DNA of 64,000 bases from Leptospira harrisiae. Its GTDB lineage: Bacteria > Spirochaetota > Leptospiria > Leptospirales > Leptospiraceae. Under the pieces are notes generated by a model, which saw only the letters and a list, made by a program, of their open reading frames with translations, ran no database searches and was not told the origin of the DNA. Location: NCBI RefSeq assembly GCF_002811945.1, contig NZ_NPDX01000001.1:1186501-1250500 (forward strand), written 5' to 3'. The position numbers and the translations under genes are program-made. Of the stretch, positions 17,663 through 26,366 are shown one piece after another. Position 1 is the first letter of the stretch; each line of letters begins with the position of its first letter.

Positions 17663-19602
17663 GTTTCACCTGATAGGATGGGATAACGGTAACTGGATTT
17701 TGGATCCAAACCATACTCATCCAAATGGAATGAGGGAGGAAGCCTCTCTCGTTTCCATTGTGAAGTCATAAATAATTTTTTAAATTTTTTGATGTATCCC
17801 GAAATTGTTTCGGCTGGTTCCCAAGGGAATTCTTGTTTTACCATTTCCAAACAATCCTCATCCCGCATTCCCAGGCTCACCAATTTCTTTTCTATCGATT
17901 GTAAAATGGGATAGGGCATTAAGTCTTTTTCATCTTCTTGGTGTTCCGATAAAGGTTTTAGTTCGGCAGTTGGTTTAGTGTTTCGTAAAATTCGAATGGA
18001 TTCTTTGGGTGATATAAAACGGTTGTTTCCATTTTGTATATCATCAAGCCAATCGAGTAAGAATTCTTTGCTAACGCCTGCAAGTGGTGCGAGTGAACCA
18101 GAAGAATCTCCATCCATCGTTGTATAACCAACAGCGGCTTCACTTCTATTTCCGGTCGATAAAAGTAAATGTCCTTCTAGGTTGGCTAATAACCAAACGA
18201 GAGGGGAACGAACTCGTGCTTGGATATTTTGTAATGGTAGGTCGTGTTCTTTCCAATTCAATGTTTTTCCGAGAACGGATTCAATCAATTGGACAGAAGT
18301 GGAAACAGCAGCATCGATTGGGATGGAATAAAAACGACAACCAAGTTCCTCACTTAAAGTTTTAGCAATTTCCTCTGTGAGATTAGAATTATTTTCTGTT
18401 TTTTGGTAAATTGTCACGAGAAGGTTTTCTTCTTTGATTCCTAAAGAAGAAAGGGCAACATCACCATTTTCTCGTTTGGTGATCTCCTTCATTGCATTTA
18501 CAAGAAGAGCACAAGTGGCACTATCTGCTCCACCGGAAAGGGAAAGAGTATATCCCTTTGTCTTTGATTTTCTCAAATAATCATAAAGGCCTAAACAAAC
18601 GGCTTTTGTAAATTCTTCATAAACTGTAAAATGAAATGAATTCAAATCTTCCTCATGTGTAACTTCTATTCTTTTGTCTAAAAGAGAAAATCCATGAGTC
18701 ATTTTGTCTTTTTCAATGGAAACTCCATCTAGAAGGATGGTGGGGACTACTCTCCGATTTGTGTTAGGTTTTGGTTCTCGAAAGGACCTTGCTTTTGTCG
18801 CACGAAGATCCATTGGATTAAAATCATAAGAAGTCACTTGAAAAGGGGAGAATGAAAGCCTTGGTCCTTCTTTGACAAGGGTTCCTGTTGAAGCAAAAAT
18901 GGCTCCTCCTTCAAATATGATTCGCCCCGATTCATTTCCTGTCAGGTTTGTGAACACTTGGAGGTTACATTGGTTTCGGCTAGCTTCTGTAAAAATTTGT
19001 CTTCGTATTTTCTGTTTTCCAAAAGCAAAATGAGATGCTCCCGGTGAAAACAAAACATCCATTCCTTGTAAAGAATAATCTGATGATGGTTTTTGGACAG
19101 ACCAACTGTCTTCGCAAATCTCCACTCCAAAATTCCAATACTTAGTTTGGAAAATGAAATGTCCAAAAGGAACTTTGTCCCCAGCAAAAGAAATGGATGA
19201 ATTTAAAAAATCCGATTCGGAATGAAACCAACGCCGTTCATAGTGTACGCCAGTATTTGCTAAATTGAGTTTGGGAACAAGTGCTACGACCTTACCACCG
19301 AAAAGCACTGCCATACAGTTGTACAAAAAGGACCCAAAAAAAACAGGGAGGCCGACTAAGATGATTTGGTTTTTGGAAATTGTTTTTAGTTCTTTTACAA
19401 TTTCTTCTGCCCTAGTCCAAACATAAGGTTTGTAAAAGGCATCTTCGCATCCGTATCCTGAAATACAAAGCTCGGGAAAAAGAATACAGTCAGCATCCCT
19501 AGATTCTGGACTTTCCATTGCCTTGATGATGGATTCGTAATTTCCAATAAAATCGAGAGGAGTCGTATTGAGTGTAACAGCAGCAATTTTAATTTTGGGC
19601 AT
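17659..19602 (-). CDS. nadE: Glutamine-hydrolysing NAD+ synthase
   Basis: Two-domain enzyme making NAD from deamido-NAD, ATP and glutamine. Residues 1-280 form a nitrilase-type glutaminase with Glu (FPELCISGYG), Lys (PKLNLANTG) and Cys (GVEICEDSW). The C-terminal half is the synthetase with the P-loop SGGADSATCALL and a GNRSEAAVGYTT block. At 647 residues it has the usual length of the long form. The start was placed at the Met of MPKIKIAAVTL; 12 upstream codons are in frame but lie in the waaA gene. It overlaps waaA by 14 bp. Confidence 0.93.
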   Translation of the reverse strand: MPKIKIAAVTLNTTPLDFIGNYESIIKAMESPESRDADCILFPELCISGYGCEDAFYKPYVWTRAEEIVKELKTISKNQIILVGLPVFFGSFLYNCMAVLFGGKVVALVPKLNLANTGVHYERRWFHSESDFLNSSISFAGDKVPFGHFIFQTKYWNFGVEICEDSWSVQKPSSDYSLQGMDVLFSPGASHFAFGKQKIRRQIFTEASRNQCNLQVFTNLTGNESGRIIFEGGAIFASTGTLVKEGPRLSFSPFQVTSYDFNPMDLRATKARSFREPKPNTNRRVVPTILLDGVSIEKDKMTHGFSLLDKRIEVTHEEDLNSFHFTVYEEFTKAVCLGLYDYLRKSKTKGYTLSLSGGADSATCALLVNAMKEITKRENGDVALSSLGIKEENLLVTIYQKTENNSNLTEEIAKTLSEELGCRFYSIPIDAAVSTSVQLIESVLGKTLNWKEHDLPLQNIQARVRSPLVWLLANLEGHLLLSTGNRSEAAVGYTTMDGDSSGSLAPLAGVSKEFLLDWLDDIQNGNNRFISPKESIRILRNTKPTAELKPLSEHQEDEKDLMPYPILQSIEKKLVSLGMRDEDCLEMVKQEFPWEPAETISGYIKKFKKLFMTSQWKRERLPPSFHLDEYGLDPKSSYRYPILSGET

Positions 19603-20866
19603 GGGAGAAAACTCGGTTATAAATCTTATCCGACGCACCTCTGTTTTCTACAACAAAGTTTCGATTTCCTTTTCCCATCTTTTCCCTTAATGTTTTGTCT
19701 TTCGTTAAAAGATGGATTTTGTTTATAAATTCAGATTCAGTCTCTGTTTTGAAAAGTCCACCTAACTCTCGCATTACGATTGCTTCTGGTGCATTGTTGA
19801 TTTTTGGTCCAGTGATAACGGGGAGTCCAAGCGCAGCCGGTTCGATGGTATTATGAACTCTGTGTAACCAGGCACCACCTACATAAGCAATACTTCCATA
19901 TTGGTAGGCAAATGCCAAAATTCCCATAAGATCAAAAAGAAGGAATTTAGGCAAAGGATCGTTTGGATTTCGATTCGAAAACACTCCCACTGATCCATAT
20001 CTTTCCAAATTCGAAATAAAATCCTTCATCCGAGTTTCTTCCCATTTATGTGGAAAAATCCAATAAAAAGCCTCATCCGAATGAACTTTTAAATAAGCCG
20101 TAAAATGTTCTTCACAGATTTCGTAGGTAGAACCAAGAATGATTGGTTTGTTTTTGGATAAAAAATCTTTTTGTTCAGAAATGAAATTTGTAAAAACAGG
20201 ATTTGGAGATTTGGTTTCTAGTTTGTTCAAAACAGATTCAAATCTAGTATCTCCTAACACACAAAAGTCTGTATTTTTTGATACAAGACCTTCAAATTCT
20301 TTTGCCATCAATTCATGGCTTGGATAAATCCCCGTTAGGTATTGGAAAGAGGTTTTTGTAAGAGAACGAATGAGTGGATTTTTTCTTGAGGACTGAGAAG
20401 ACAAACTGGCACAACAAAGATAAGACTTTGTTCCCATTTGATAAGCTTTTTTTAGTAAATTGGGCCAAGTGTCCCAAGCCATCACAAAGAGAATTTTGGG
20501 TTGGAAGTGCGAAAAAATTTGATCATAAGCATTGGCTCTATCAAGAGGAAGATAAAAATATACATCCGCCAGTGGATCCGAAAATGCTGATTCTTTTACC
20601 GAAGAGGAAAAAACTGATTGGATGATAAAAACATTTTTATTTTTTTTGCGGATGGTTTCTGCGAGGGCTTTGGCTTGGTCGAGTTCCCCCACACTGGCTG
20701 CATGAAGCCAAACTACAAATTTTCCCTCCGCTGTTTTGGAATAACTTTGGGTTAAGGAACGTTTTCTTTTTTGTAATTCATCTCTTATCTGTTTAATAAA
20801 TATAGATAAAAATTTCAGAATCCAATCTATTTTGAAAACAAGGATGTTGTAAAAAAAATATACCAT
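19589..20866 (-). CDS. waaA: 3-deoxy-D-manno-octulosonic acid (Kdo) transferase
   Basis: Inner-membrane GT30 glycosyltransferase that adds Kdo from CMP-Kdo to lipid A, in keeping with leptospiral LPS. It has an N-terminal hydrophobic anchor (1-24), the acceptor-side block VVWLHAASVGELDQA with the presumed base Glu61, LGDTRFESV, and the donor block YVGGAWLHRVHNTIEPAALG (the family usually has GGHNxLEPA, here RVHNTIEPA). Length 425 is typical. It starts directly at the end of the FlaA-like gene and overlaps nadE, forming a three-gene minus-strand operon. Confidence 0.92.
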   Translation of the reverse strand: MVYFFYNILVFKIDWILKFLSIFIKQIRDELQKRKRSLTQSYSKTAEGKFVVWLHAASVGELDQAKALAETIRKKNKNVFIIQSVFSSSVKESAFSDPLADVYFYLPLDRANAYDQIFSHFQPKILFVMAWDTWPNLLKKAYQMGTKSYLCCASLSSQSSRKNPLIRSLTKTSFQYLTGIYPSHELMAKEFEGLVSKNTDFCVLGDTRFESVLNKLETKSPNPVFTNFISEQKDFLSKNKPIILGSTYEICEEHFTAYLKVHSDEAFYWIFPHKWEETRMKDFISNLERYGSVGVFSNRNPNDPLPKFLLFDLMGILAFAYQYGSIAYVGGAWLHRVHNTIEPAALGLPVITGPKINNAPEAIVMRELGGLFKTETESEFINKIHLLTKDKTLREKMGKGNRNFVVENRGASDKIYNRVFSHAQN

Positions 20867-21616
20867 TTAGCGTTTGTTACCCCAAGTGTCGTTTACTTCC
20901 GAACCAGGGTAGATGAAAGTTCTTTTATCAATGACAAAACTCAAATTGTCAAAGTATAAATGAAACTCTCCTTTCTTTTGTGAAGCCAAACTTTTTAACC
21001 GAAAGGAAGCAAAGGAAATCGGGAAGGACATGGACTGGATGAGCCTTGTGTTTTCTTTGGGAAGGTTGATTTTAAATTCCAACCGACGCCAACCTACAAA
21101 ATTTAAAGTCCCTAAATCAAAATACAAATCCTTGGATTTCTTTTGCGAAAGTCCCATACTGAGATTGATGTGATGGCCTTCTGAATACACCCAAAGGATT
21201 CCTTGGATGGGCATCCCAAGTGGAATCGAAATTGGTTCTTTGGGTCGAATCTCCCAGTGGTCGAGTCTTGGATTTTCTACATAACTTTGGACAAGAAAAC
21301 TTGTTTGGTTTTGGAGGTTGGGGTATCCTGATTCTTTGAGGATGGCCGTCTCTTGTAAAAATGCCTCTGATTTGGGAATGGAAGCTGCAAACTGAGTGAC
21401 TGTCAAAAAGGAATCCACCCGGTAAAAATCCCATGGCCTTTCTCCTTCGAAATCTTCCACAAGAAAGAGTAGGTAACTAGTATCGATTTCGAGAGCGGAT
21501 TTTAAAATTTGAACTCTGCCGGTTTCATCTGGATCATGGGGCCTCGGAAGAGACAAAAGACCAGAAATCATGAGTAGGAAACCCAAACAGATTGTGATTT
21601 TTTTTGTAAATTTCAT
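20867..21616 (-). CDS. FlaA-like flagellar filament outer-layer protein
   Basis: Exported protein of 249 residues with a cleavable signal peptide (about 1-22). The pattern LLFLVEDFEGERPWDF, QSYVENPRLDHWEIRPK, IPLGMPIQGILWVYSEG and LDFVGWRR-type LNFVGWRRLEFKIN is that of spirochaete FlaA sheath proteins, which coat the periplasmic flagellar filament. Not being next to flagellar structural genes, it is probably an additional FlaA paralogue rather than FlaA1/FlaA2. It directly abuts waaA. Confidence 0.75.
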   Translation of the reverse strand: MKFTKKITICLGFLLMISGLLSLPRPHDPDETGRVQILKSALEIDTSYLLFLVEDFEGERPWDFYRVDSFLTVTQFAASIPKSEAFLQETAILKESGYPNLQNQTSFLVQSYVENPRLDHWEIRPKEPISIPLGMPIQGILWVYSEGHHINLSMGLSQKKSKDLYFDLGTLNFVGWRRLEFKINLPKENTRLIQSMSFPISFASFRLKSLASQKKGEFHLYFDNLSFVIDKRTFIYPGSEVNDTWGNKR

Positions 21617-21685
21617 GATTTCTCACTTTTCGAAAACCCAAAAACGTGTACTCTGTTTTTATCAAAGGAAAGGAATCCGCACGTC

Positions 21686-22489
21686 ATGGGCCGCCGCGAC
21701 AATTTGAAAATACTCACAACTGCCATTCTAGTGGTCCTGCTTCTTTCATCGTTCATTTTTGCATTTATCTATAGAAACGAAATTTACCAAAAGCTCCAAA
21801 CCATCGGAAAAAACCGCGAGGTGGAGATGGTGGACAGAGAAATCGAAAGAGAAAATCCAGAAATCCCTGCACCTAAAGAAAATTTTGCAAAGACGGAATC
21901 CAATGAACCTCCAGAAGACAGATCCAAACTCCCTGAACTCCCTAGTTTAGAGGATATGGAACCAGATTCTCCGCGGTCTCGTTCTGTCTCCGTGGCAGCC
22001 TCAACCAAATCTAAAGAAAAGGTAGATCCATCTTCTCGTTTGCAAGAGAAATTAAACAAAGTGGAAGAGTCTTTTACCCCTAAAGAAGAGGTTAAAAAAA
22101 CAAAGAAGGATTCTAAAAAAGAAGACTCAGTTTCCGAAGGCATGGAACCAACATCTTCCACCAAACAGCCTAAAGTTGAGGTAGAGGATTCTTTGAGACA
22201 AACCAAACAGGTGAAATCCAGACTTTCTAAAAAAGAAAAACAAGTATCTTCGTCTCGCAATCAAAAAAGCCGGACGGTAACTTCTAAAAAACTGGGAAAC
22301 AAATCACAAAAGTTCGCTGCAGCGGAAAAATCGCAGAGAAAAACTTCTGATGATTCGGGATCCTCTTCATTGGAAGTTCGGATGCGGACTGTGGAACAGA
22401 AACTCTCTACTCAAAACGACAAAAATGAAAAACGATTCGTGGAAATCGAACGTCGGATTGAGTCTTTAGAAAAAGCGTTAGCTAAGTAA
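21686..22489 (+). CDS. Single-pass membrane protein with long charged, disordered tail and C-terminal coiled coil
   Basis: A 267-residue protein. Residues 8-27 form a transmembrane anchor. Residues 40-215 are Lys/Glu/Ser-rich and low complexity, likely disordered. The last 40 residues (SLEVRMRTVEQKLSTQNDKN onward) show heptad spacing suited to a coiled coil. No family is recognised. The layout resembles spacer-type anchors that span the periplasm or a cytoplasmic gap. The GTG start of yggS follows after 2 bp, so it heads a unit with yggS and proC. Confidence 0.7.
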   Translation: MGRRDNLKILTTAILVVLLLSSFIFAFIYRNEIYQKLQTIGKNREVEMVDREIERENPEIPAPKENFAKTESNEPPEDRSKLPELPSLEDMEPDSPRSRSVSVAASTKSKEKVDPSSRLQEKLNKVEESFTPKEEVKKTKKDSKKEDSVSEGMEPTSSTKQPKVEVEDSLRQTKQVKSRLSKKEKQVSSSRNQKSRTVTSKKLGNKSQKFAAAEKSQRKTSDDSGSSSLEVRMRTVEQKLSTQNDKNEKRFVEIERRIESLEKALAK

Positions 22490-22491
22490 TC

Positions 22492-23190
22492 GTGTCCGAT
22501 TACGGTTCTTCCTACCGCTCCATACAAACATCTCTAAAAGATTTGTTTCCCAACAAATCACCCATCCTCATTGCTGTTTCCAAAACCAAACCATATGAAG
22601 TAATAAAAGAAGCTTATTTACAAGGGATTCGGGAATTTGGTGAAAATTACCTTCCTGAGGCTATTTCAAAATTCACGAAACTAAGAGAAGAGTTTCCCGA
22701 AGCAGTCACATCGGTGAACTTACATCATATTGGTCCTGTCCAATCTGGGACCTTACGAAAGTTATTTGGTATTTTTTCTTATACGCATGGAGTAGGGAGT
22801 ATCTCCTCCTTAAAGGAACTTTTGAAACGTGCCGAAAAGGAAAAAAAACAGATACGGTATTTTTTGCAAACCAACCTAACTGGAGAAGATACCAAACATG
22901 GACTTAGTTTTGAAACTTTACGTTCGATGAAAGATACAATGATCGGTTACCAAAATGAATTTTGCCATTGGGAAGGTTTTATGGGAATGGGGCCATCCAG
23001 CGGAGATTTGCGAGAAACTAGGGAAGTGTTTTCATTACTTGCTGAATTAAGAAATACATATTTTCCAGATAAAAAATTGTCCATGGGAATGAGCGGGGAT
23101 TATGAAATCGCCTGCGAATTAGGATCCGACTATTTAAGAGTTGGGTCCAAAATTTTTGGAGAGAGGGACTATGCAAAAGAAACCATTTGA
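22492..23190 (+). CDS. YggS-family pyridoxal-phosphate homeostasis protein
   Basis: PLP-binding alanine-racemase-like TIM-barrel protein without racemase activity that buffers free PLP. The PLP lysine lies in AVSKTKP, followed by REFGENYLPEA (GENY is conserved), HHIGPVQSG (normally HFIGxLQxN) and GMSGDYEIACELGSDYLRVG. The start is GTG, 2 bp after the previous stop. It overlaps proC by 20 bp; the yggS-proC pairing is common in bacteria. Confidence 0.9.
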   Translation: MSDYGSSYRSIQTSLKDLFPNKSPILIAVSKTKPYEVIKEAYLQGIREFGENYLPEAISKFTKLREEFPEAVTSVNLHHIGPVQSGTLRKLFGIFSYTHGVGSISSLKELLKRAEKEKKQIRYFLQTNLTGEDTKHGLSFETLRSMKDTMIGYQNEFCHWEGFMGMGPSSGDLRETREVFSLLAELRNTYFPDKKLSMGMSGDYEIACELGSDYLRVGSKIFGERDYAKETI

Positions 23191-23962
23191 AGCAGTAGGG
23201 ATTGTGGGTCTTGGAAAGATGGGCGGAGCGATTGCCACTGCCCTTGTTAAAAAAGGAACCAAGGTATACGGGTATGATCCCAACATAAAAGAATCACCAG
23301 TTTCTGGTGTCACTCTTTTGGGAACTCTGGAAGCCATTGCGGAAGTTGCGGAGCTCATCGTAATTGCTGTGAAACCCAATCTTGTGCTACCTGTCTTAAA
23401 AGAATTTTCGAAACCAAAAACCTTTGTGTCGATTGCTGCAGGAATTTCTTTTTCGCAAATGTCAGAGGTTGCTCCAAAAGGATCAAATTCTGTGAGAGTT
23501 ATGCCCAATCTTCCCTTAGTTTCTGAACGAGGTGCGTTTGCGTATTTTTGTCAAGATCCTTCCGTATCCAATGTAGAACGTTTGTTTGATGGAATGGGTT
23601 CAGGGATTCGTGTCTCTAAAGAATCACTAATGGATGCGGTCACAGGACTATCTGGTTCTGGTCCAGCTTATGTACTCACATTTTTGCAGGCAATGGCAGA
23701 AGGTGGTTTGCAAGAGGGACTGAGCTACGAGGAATCTTTGGCTTTGGCAATGGAAACCATCGAAGGAACTCTTGTGTATTTCAGGAATTTGCGTAAAGAA
23801 AATCCTAACCTTCATCCTATGGAAGTCCGAAACTGGGTGACGTCTCCTGGTGGAACCACCATTCATGGATTGGATGCATTAGAAAGGGGAGGATTCTCAA
23901 CCGCCGTTAGAGATGCAATCAAACGAGCGACGGAGAGAAGTAAGGAATTAGGAAAAGGATGA
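23171..23962 (+). CDS. proC: Pyrroline-5-carboxylate reductase
   Basis: Final enzyme of proline synthesis, reducing pyrroline-5-carboxylate with NADPH. The N-terminal Rossmann motif VGLGKMGGAIA, VKPNLVLPVL, RVMPNLP, and the signature GLSGSGPAYVLTFLQAMAEGG are present. The ATG at 23171 follows GGAGAGAGGG, giving 263 residues, the family norm. A start 10 codons upstream lies within yggS and lacks support. Confidence 0.94.
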   Translation: MQKKPFEAVGIVGLGKMGGAIATALVKKGTKVYGYDPNIKESPVSGVTLLGTLEAIAEVAELIVIAVKPNLVLPVLKEFSKPKTFVSIAAGISFSQMSEVAPKGSNSVRVMPNLPLVSERGAFAYFCQDPSVSNVERLFDGMGSGIRVSKESLMDAVTGLSGSGPAYVLTFLQAMAEGGLQEGLSYEESLALAMETIEGTLVYFRNLRKENPNLHPMEVRNWVTSPGGTTIHGLDALERGGFSTAVRDAIKRATERSKELGKG

Positions 23963-23968
23963 TAACGG

Positions 23969-24043
<75 letters not shown>

Positions 24044-24051
24044 ATAAGACC

Positions 24052-24079
24052 ATTATTTTTAAGATTAGTAAATTGTCAA
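24052..24079 (-). promoter_or_regulatory. Promoter of initiator tRNA
   Basis: On the minus strand TTGACA (24079-24074) is followed after 16 bp by AATAAT (24057-24052). The expected transcription start at about 24045 leaves a leader of only about 4 nt before the tRNA 5' end. This is a near-consensus sigma-70 promoter. Confidence 0.7.
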
Positions 24080-24208
24080 CGTTAACATTACGAAAACTTT
24101 GCTATTTTCTTTCGTTTGTAAATTTATCGATTTCCGCCAAAATCTTACTTTACAGTAGTCAAAAAAGACGAATGATTCCTAACTTATACAGAATTCTGGC
24201 GGTGCGTT

Positions 24209-25270
24209 TTGTCTTTTAAAGAAAACACTGATATCGTTTTTGAGCATTACGAAAAAAAAATCTACGACCAAAAACAGCTACTGGAGATCTCCCGTGCCCT
24301 GAATTCCACGTTAGACTATAAATATTTAATTGATGCAATTCTTAACATCTGTTTGGCGCAATTACAGACCCTTCATGCGGCAATGTATTTAGAGCCAGAA
24401 ATTGATTTAGGATTATTTAAATTAGAACCACAGTCCATCAAGGGATTTGAGTTAAATACAGAAGAACAAAACTACGAAGTAAAAATCGATAGTCCGCTCA
24501 TTCATTATTTTGAAGAAAAACCCAAAGCCATCACTATGGATCAAATTCTACAAATAGATTCATTAAAGTCTATTCCTGATATCACTTACCTGCGTAAGAT
24601 GGGAGCAGAGATTCTTGTCCCACTGAACGCAAAAGGCAAGGTCAATGGGCTTCTTGTACTTGGGGACAAGATGACTTCCGAAGAGTTTTTGGAAGATGAA
24701 AAAGAATTTATGACTACCCTTGCCAATCTTGCGGGGATTGCTGTGGACAACGCTCGGCTTTATGAACTAGCCACAGTGGACATGATGACTGGATTAAAAA
24801 TCCACCATTACTTTCAAACAAAACTCAAAGAAGAAATGGAACGTTGTCGTAAAAAAGGAACCAAACTTTGTTTGCTTTTTACTGACGTGGATCATTTCAA
24901 AAGTTTTAATGATACTTACGGACACCAAGCAGGGGATGTGGTTCTCATTGAGGTTGCCAAACAATTGATCAATGCGGGCCAAAGACACCATATACCTGCC
25001 CGGTATGGTGGAGAAGAGTTTTGCCTTGTGATGCCAGGAGCATCAGAAGAAGAAGCGATGGCAAAGGGAGAAGAAATCCGCAAAGCAGTTGAGTCCATGG
25101 TAGTCAAAAATCCAAACGATGGATCTGACCTCAAGGTGACTTTATCTGTAGGGGTTTCTAGTTTCCGGCCCACTGATAGAAACAATAAAGATTTGATCGA
25201 AAGGGCTGATAAAGCCTTGTACCAGGCAAAACATTCTGGTAGAAACCGCACAATTTGTTATAAAGATTAG
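24209..25270 (+). CDS. GAF-GGDEF diguanylate cyclase
   Basis: Cytoplasmic signalling protein of about 353 residues with no membrane segment. A GAF sensor domain spans about 25-185 (LLEISRALNSTLDYKYLIDAI start; DNARLYELA end). A GGDEF domain follows with the active-site loop RYGGEEF and the substrate region DVDHFKSFNDTYGHQAGD, so cyclic-di-GMP synthesis is likely. The inhibitory RxxD site expected five residues ahead of GGEEF is absent (QRHHIPA), so product feedback may be missing. The start is a TTG after a weak GGCGG site; no better in-frame ATG precedes the GAF domain. Confidence 0.88.
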   Translation: MSFKENTDIVFEHYEKKIYDQKQLLEISRALNSTLDYKYLIDAILNICLAQLQTLHAAMYLEPEIDLGLFKLEPQSIKGFELNTEEQNYEVKIDSPLIHYFEEKPKAITMDQILQIDSLKSIPDITYLRKMGAEILVPLNAKGKVNGLLVLGDKMTSEEFLEDEKEFMTTLANLAGIAVDNARLYELATVDMMTGLKIHHYFQTKLKEEMERCRKKGTKLCLLFTDVDHFKSFNDTYGHQAGDVVLIEVAKQLINAGQRHHIPARYGGEEFCLVMPGASEEEAMAKGEEIRKAVESMVVKNPNDGSDLKVTLSVGVSSFRPTDRNNKDLIERADKALYQAKHSGRNRTICYKD

Positions 25271-25292
25271 GAAATTTGCCGATGGGTAGAGT

Positions 25293-25520
25293 ATGGCAGA
25301 GCCGGCATACCTACTCAACGATCTTTCACCATCGGTTCCTTCTGATGTCTATGAATCCATTCGCAATCGTGCTTTGGGTCTTTCTTCGTATGATTTCCAA
25401 CCATACTCTTGTTTCATCGAATACAAGACTAAGGATTCCATTACTGGGATCGAATACCGGGATTGTATCGTAGATTATACTCGATGTACAAACTCACGCT
25501 GTATCAAAAAGTTAGTTTAG
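25293..25520 (+). CDS. Small protein of unknown function
   Basis: A 75-residue ORF, acidic, with four or five cysteines near the C-terminus (YTRCTNSRC). It starts 22 bp after the diguanylate cyclase and its last 37 bases overlap the aspartyl-protease-like gene in another frame. No family is recognised. The composition is protein-like and the gap would otherwise be empty, but the overlap and weak ribosome-binding site (GGGTAGAG) make it uncertain. Confidence 0.5.
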   Translation: MAEPAYLLNDLSPSVPSDVYESIRNRALGLSSYDFQPYSCFIEYKTKDSITGIEYRDCIVDYTRCTNSRCIKKLV

Positions 25521-26365
25521 TCTTCCTTTTTATAGTTTTTGGGGCCTGTATCCCTGGCCCTGTTCGTTCCCACCAAACTCCTGTTTCATACCAATTCCCA
25601 ACTTCTAAACCATTACCTCCCCATCTTTCCATTTCGGTAGTTGACCAAGGAACTCATCTCCTGCTTTCGGGATTTGAATCCCAGGGAGAATCGTTTTCCT
25701 TTTTCTGGGATACGGGTTCGGAAACCAGCTTTTATGATTCGCCTATATCGGAAGGTGAGGTAGAATTCAAACTGCAAGGACTGCCGTTTACTTTTAAAAA
25801 GATCAAAGGAGTATTGCCAAAAACATTTTCCGGCCTTGTTGGTTTGGATTTTTTTCGCGGTGTTTGTATCTTTTGGTTCGGTGAAGAATTGAAGCAGTTT
25901 CCTGGTGATTCTCCTTTTTGTGAACACCCGGATGCCTATCTTTCGACTGATTTAAAAATTCTGAATACGAAGAAAAAAGGGGACTATTACTATGTGCAAT
26001 TTGAATACCCCGAAGGCTCCAGGTCCTTTGCAATGGTGGACACAGGATCGTCTTTAACTTTGATCCCGCAGAGCCCTGGAGATTCTATTCTTGGAGAAAA
26101 GAAGGTATTCTTTGCCGGGAACCAAATCCAAACTGCTGCACTTCGGGAGACAAATTTGCCTCTGCATTTGATTGCCAAATCGGGAATTCGAGAAGAATAC
26201 AAACAAGTCCAATATCTCACAGGAATTTCACTTGAGAATTTCCTTTTGCCAGGGGACAAGGATAAGGAAGAGGTTTGGTCGATTGGATTGAATGTCCTAA
26301 GGACTCGTCCTTTGTTTTGGGATTTTTCCCGAAACCGGATTGGGATCGTTCGCACCAAAAACTAA
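25484..26365 (+). CDS. Putative lipoprotein with two DTGS motifs (pepsin-like aspartyl protease)
   Basis: A 293-residue envelope protein. The signal peptide ends VFGAC (Cys22), a usable lipobox. Two aspartyl-protease motifs are seen: FFWDTGSETSFYD (Asp76) and AMVDTGSSLTLIP (Asp186), each followed by a hydrophobic-hydrophobic-Gly element (FSGLVGLDFF in the first half, IGLNVLRTRPLFWDF in the second). Two DTGS lobes in one chain is the pepsin arrangement, rare in bacteria; retropepsin-like bacterial proteins usually have one and dimerise. The substrate is unknown. The ATG at 25484 was preferred over an upstream TTG. mnmA starts 1 bp after its stop. Confidence 0.65.
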   Translation: MYKLTLYQKVSLVFLFIVFGACIPGPVRSHQTPVSYQFPTSKPLPPHLSISVVDQGTHLLLSGFESQGESFSFFWDTGSETSFYDSPISEGEVEFKLQGLPFTFKKIKGVLPKTFSGLVGLDFFRGVCIFWFGEELKQFPGDSPFCEHPDAYLSTDLKILNTKKKGDYYYVQFEYPEGSRSFAMVDTGSSLTLIPQSPGDSILGEKKVFFAGNQIQTAALRETNLPLHLIAKSGIREEYKQVQYLTGISLENFLLPGDKDKEEVWSIGLNVLRTRPLFWDFSRNRIGIVRTKN

Positions 26366-26366
26366 G

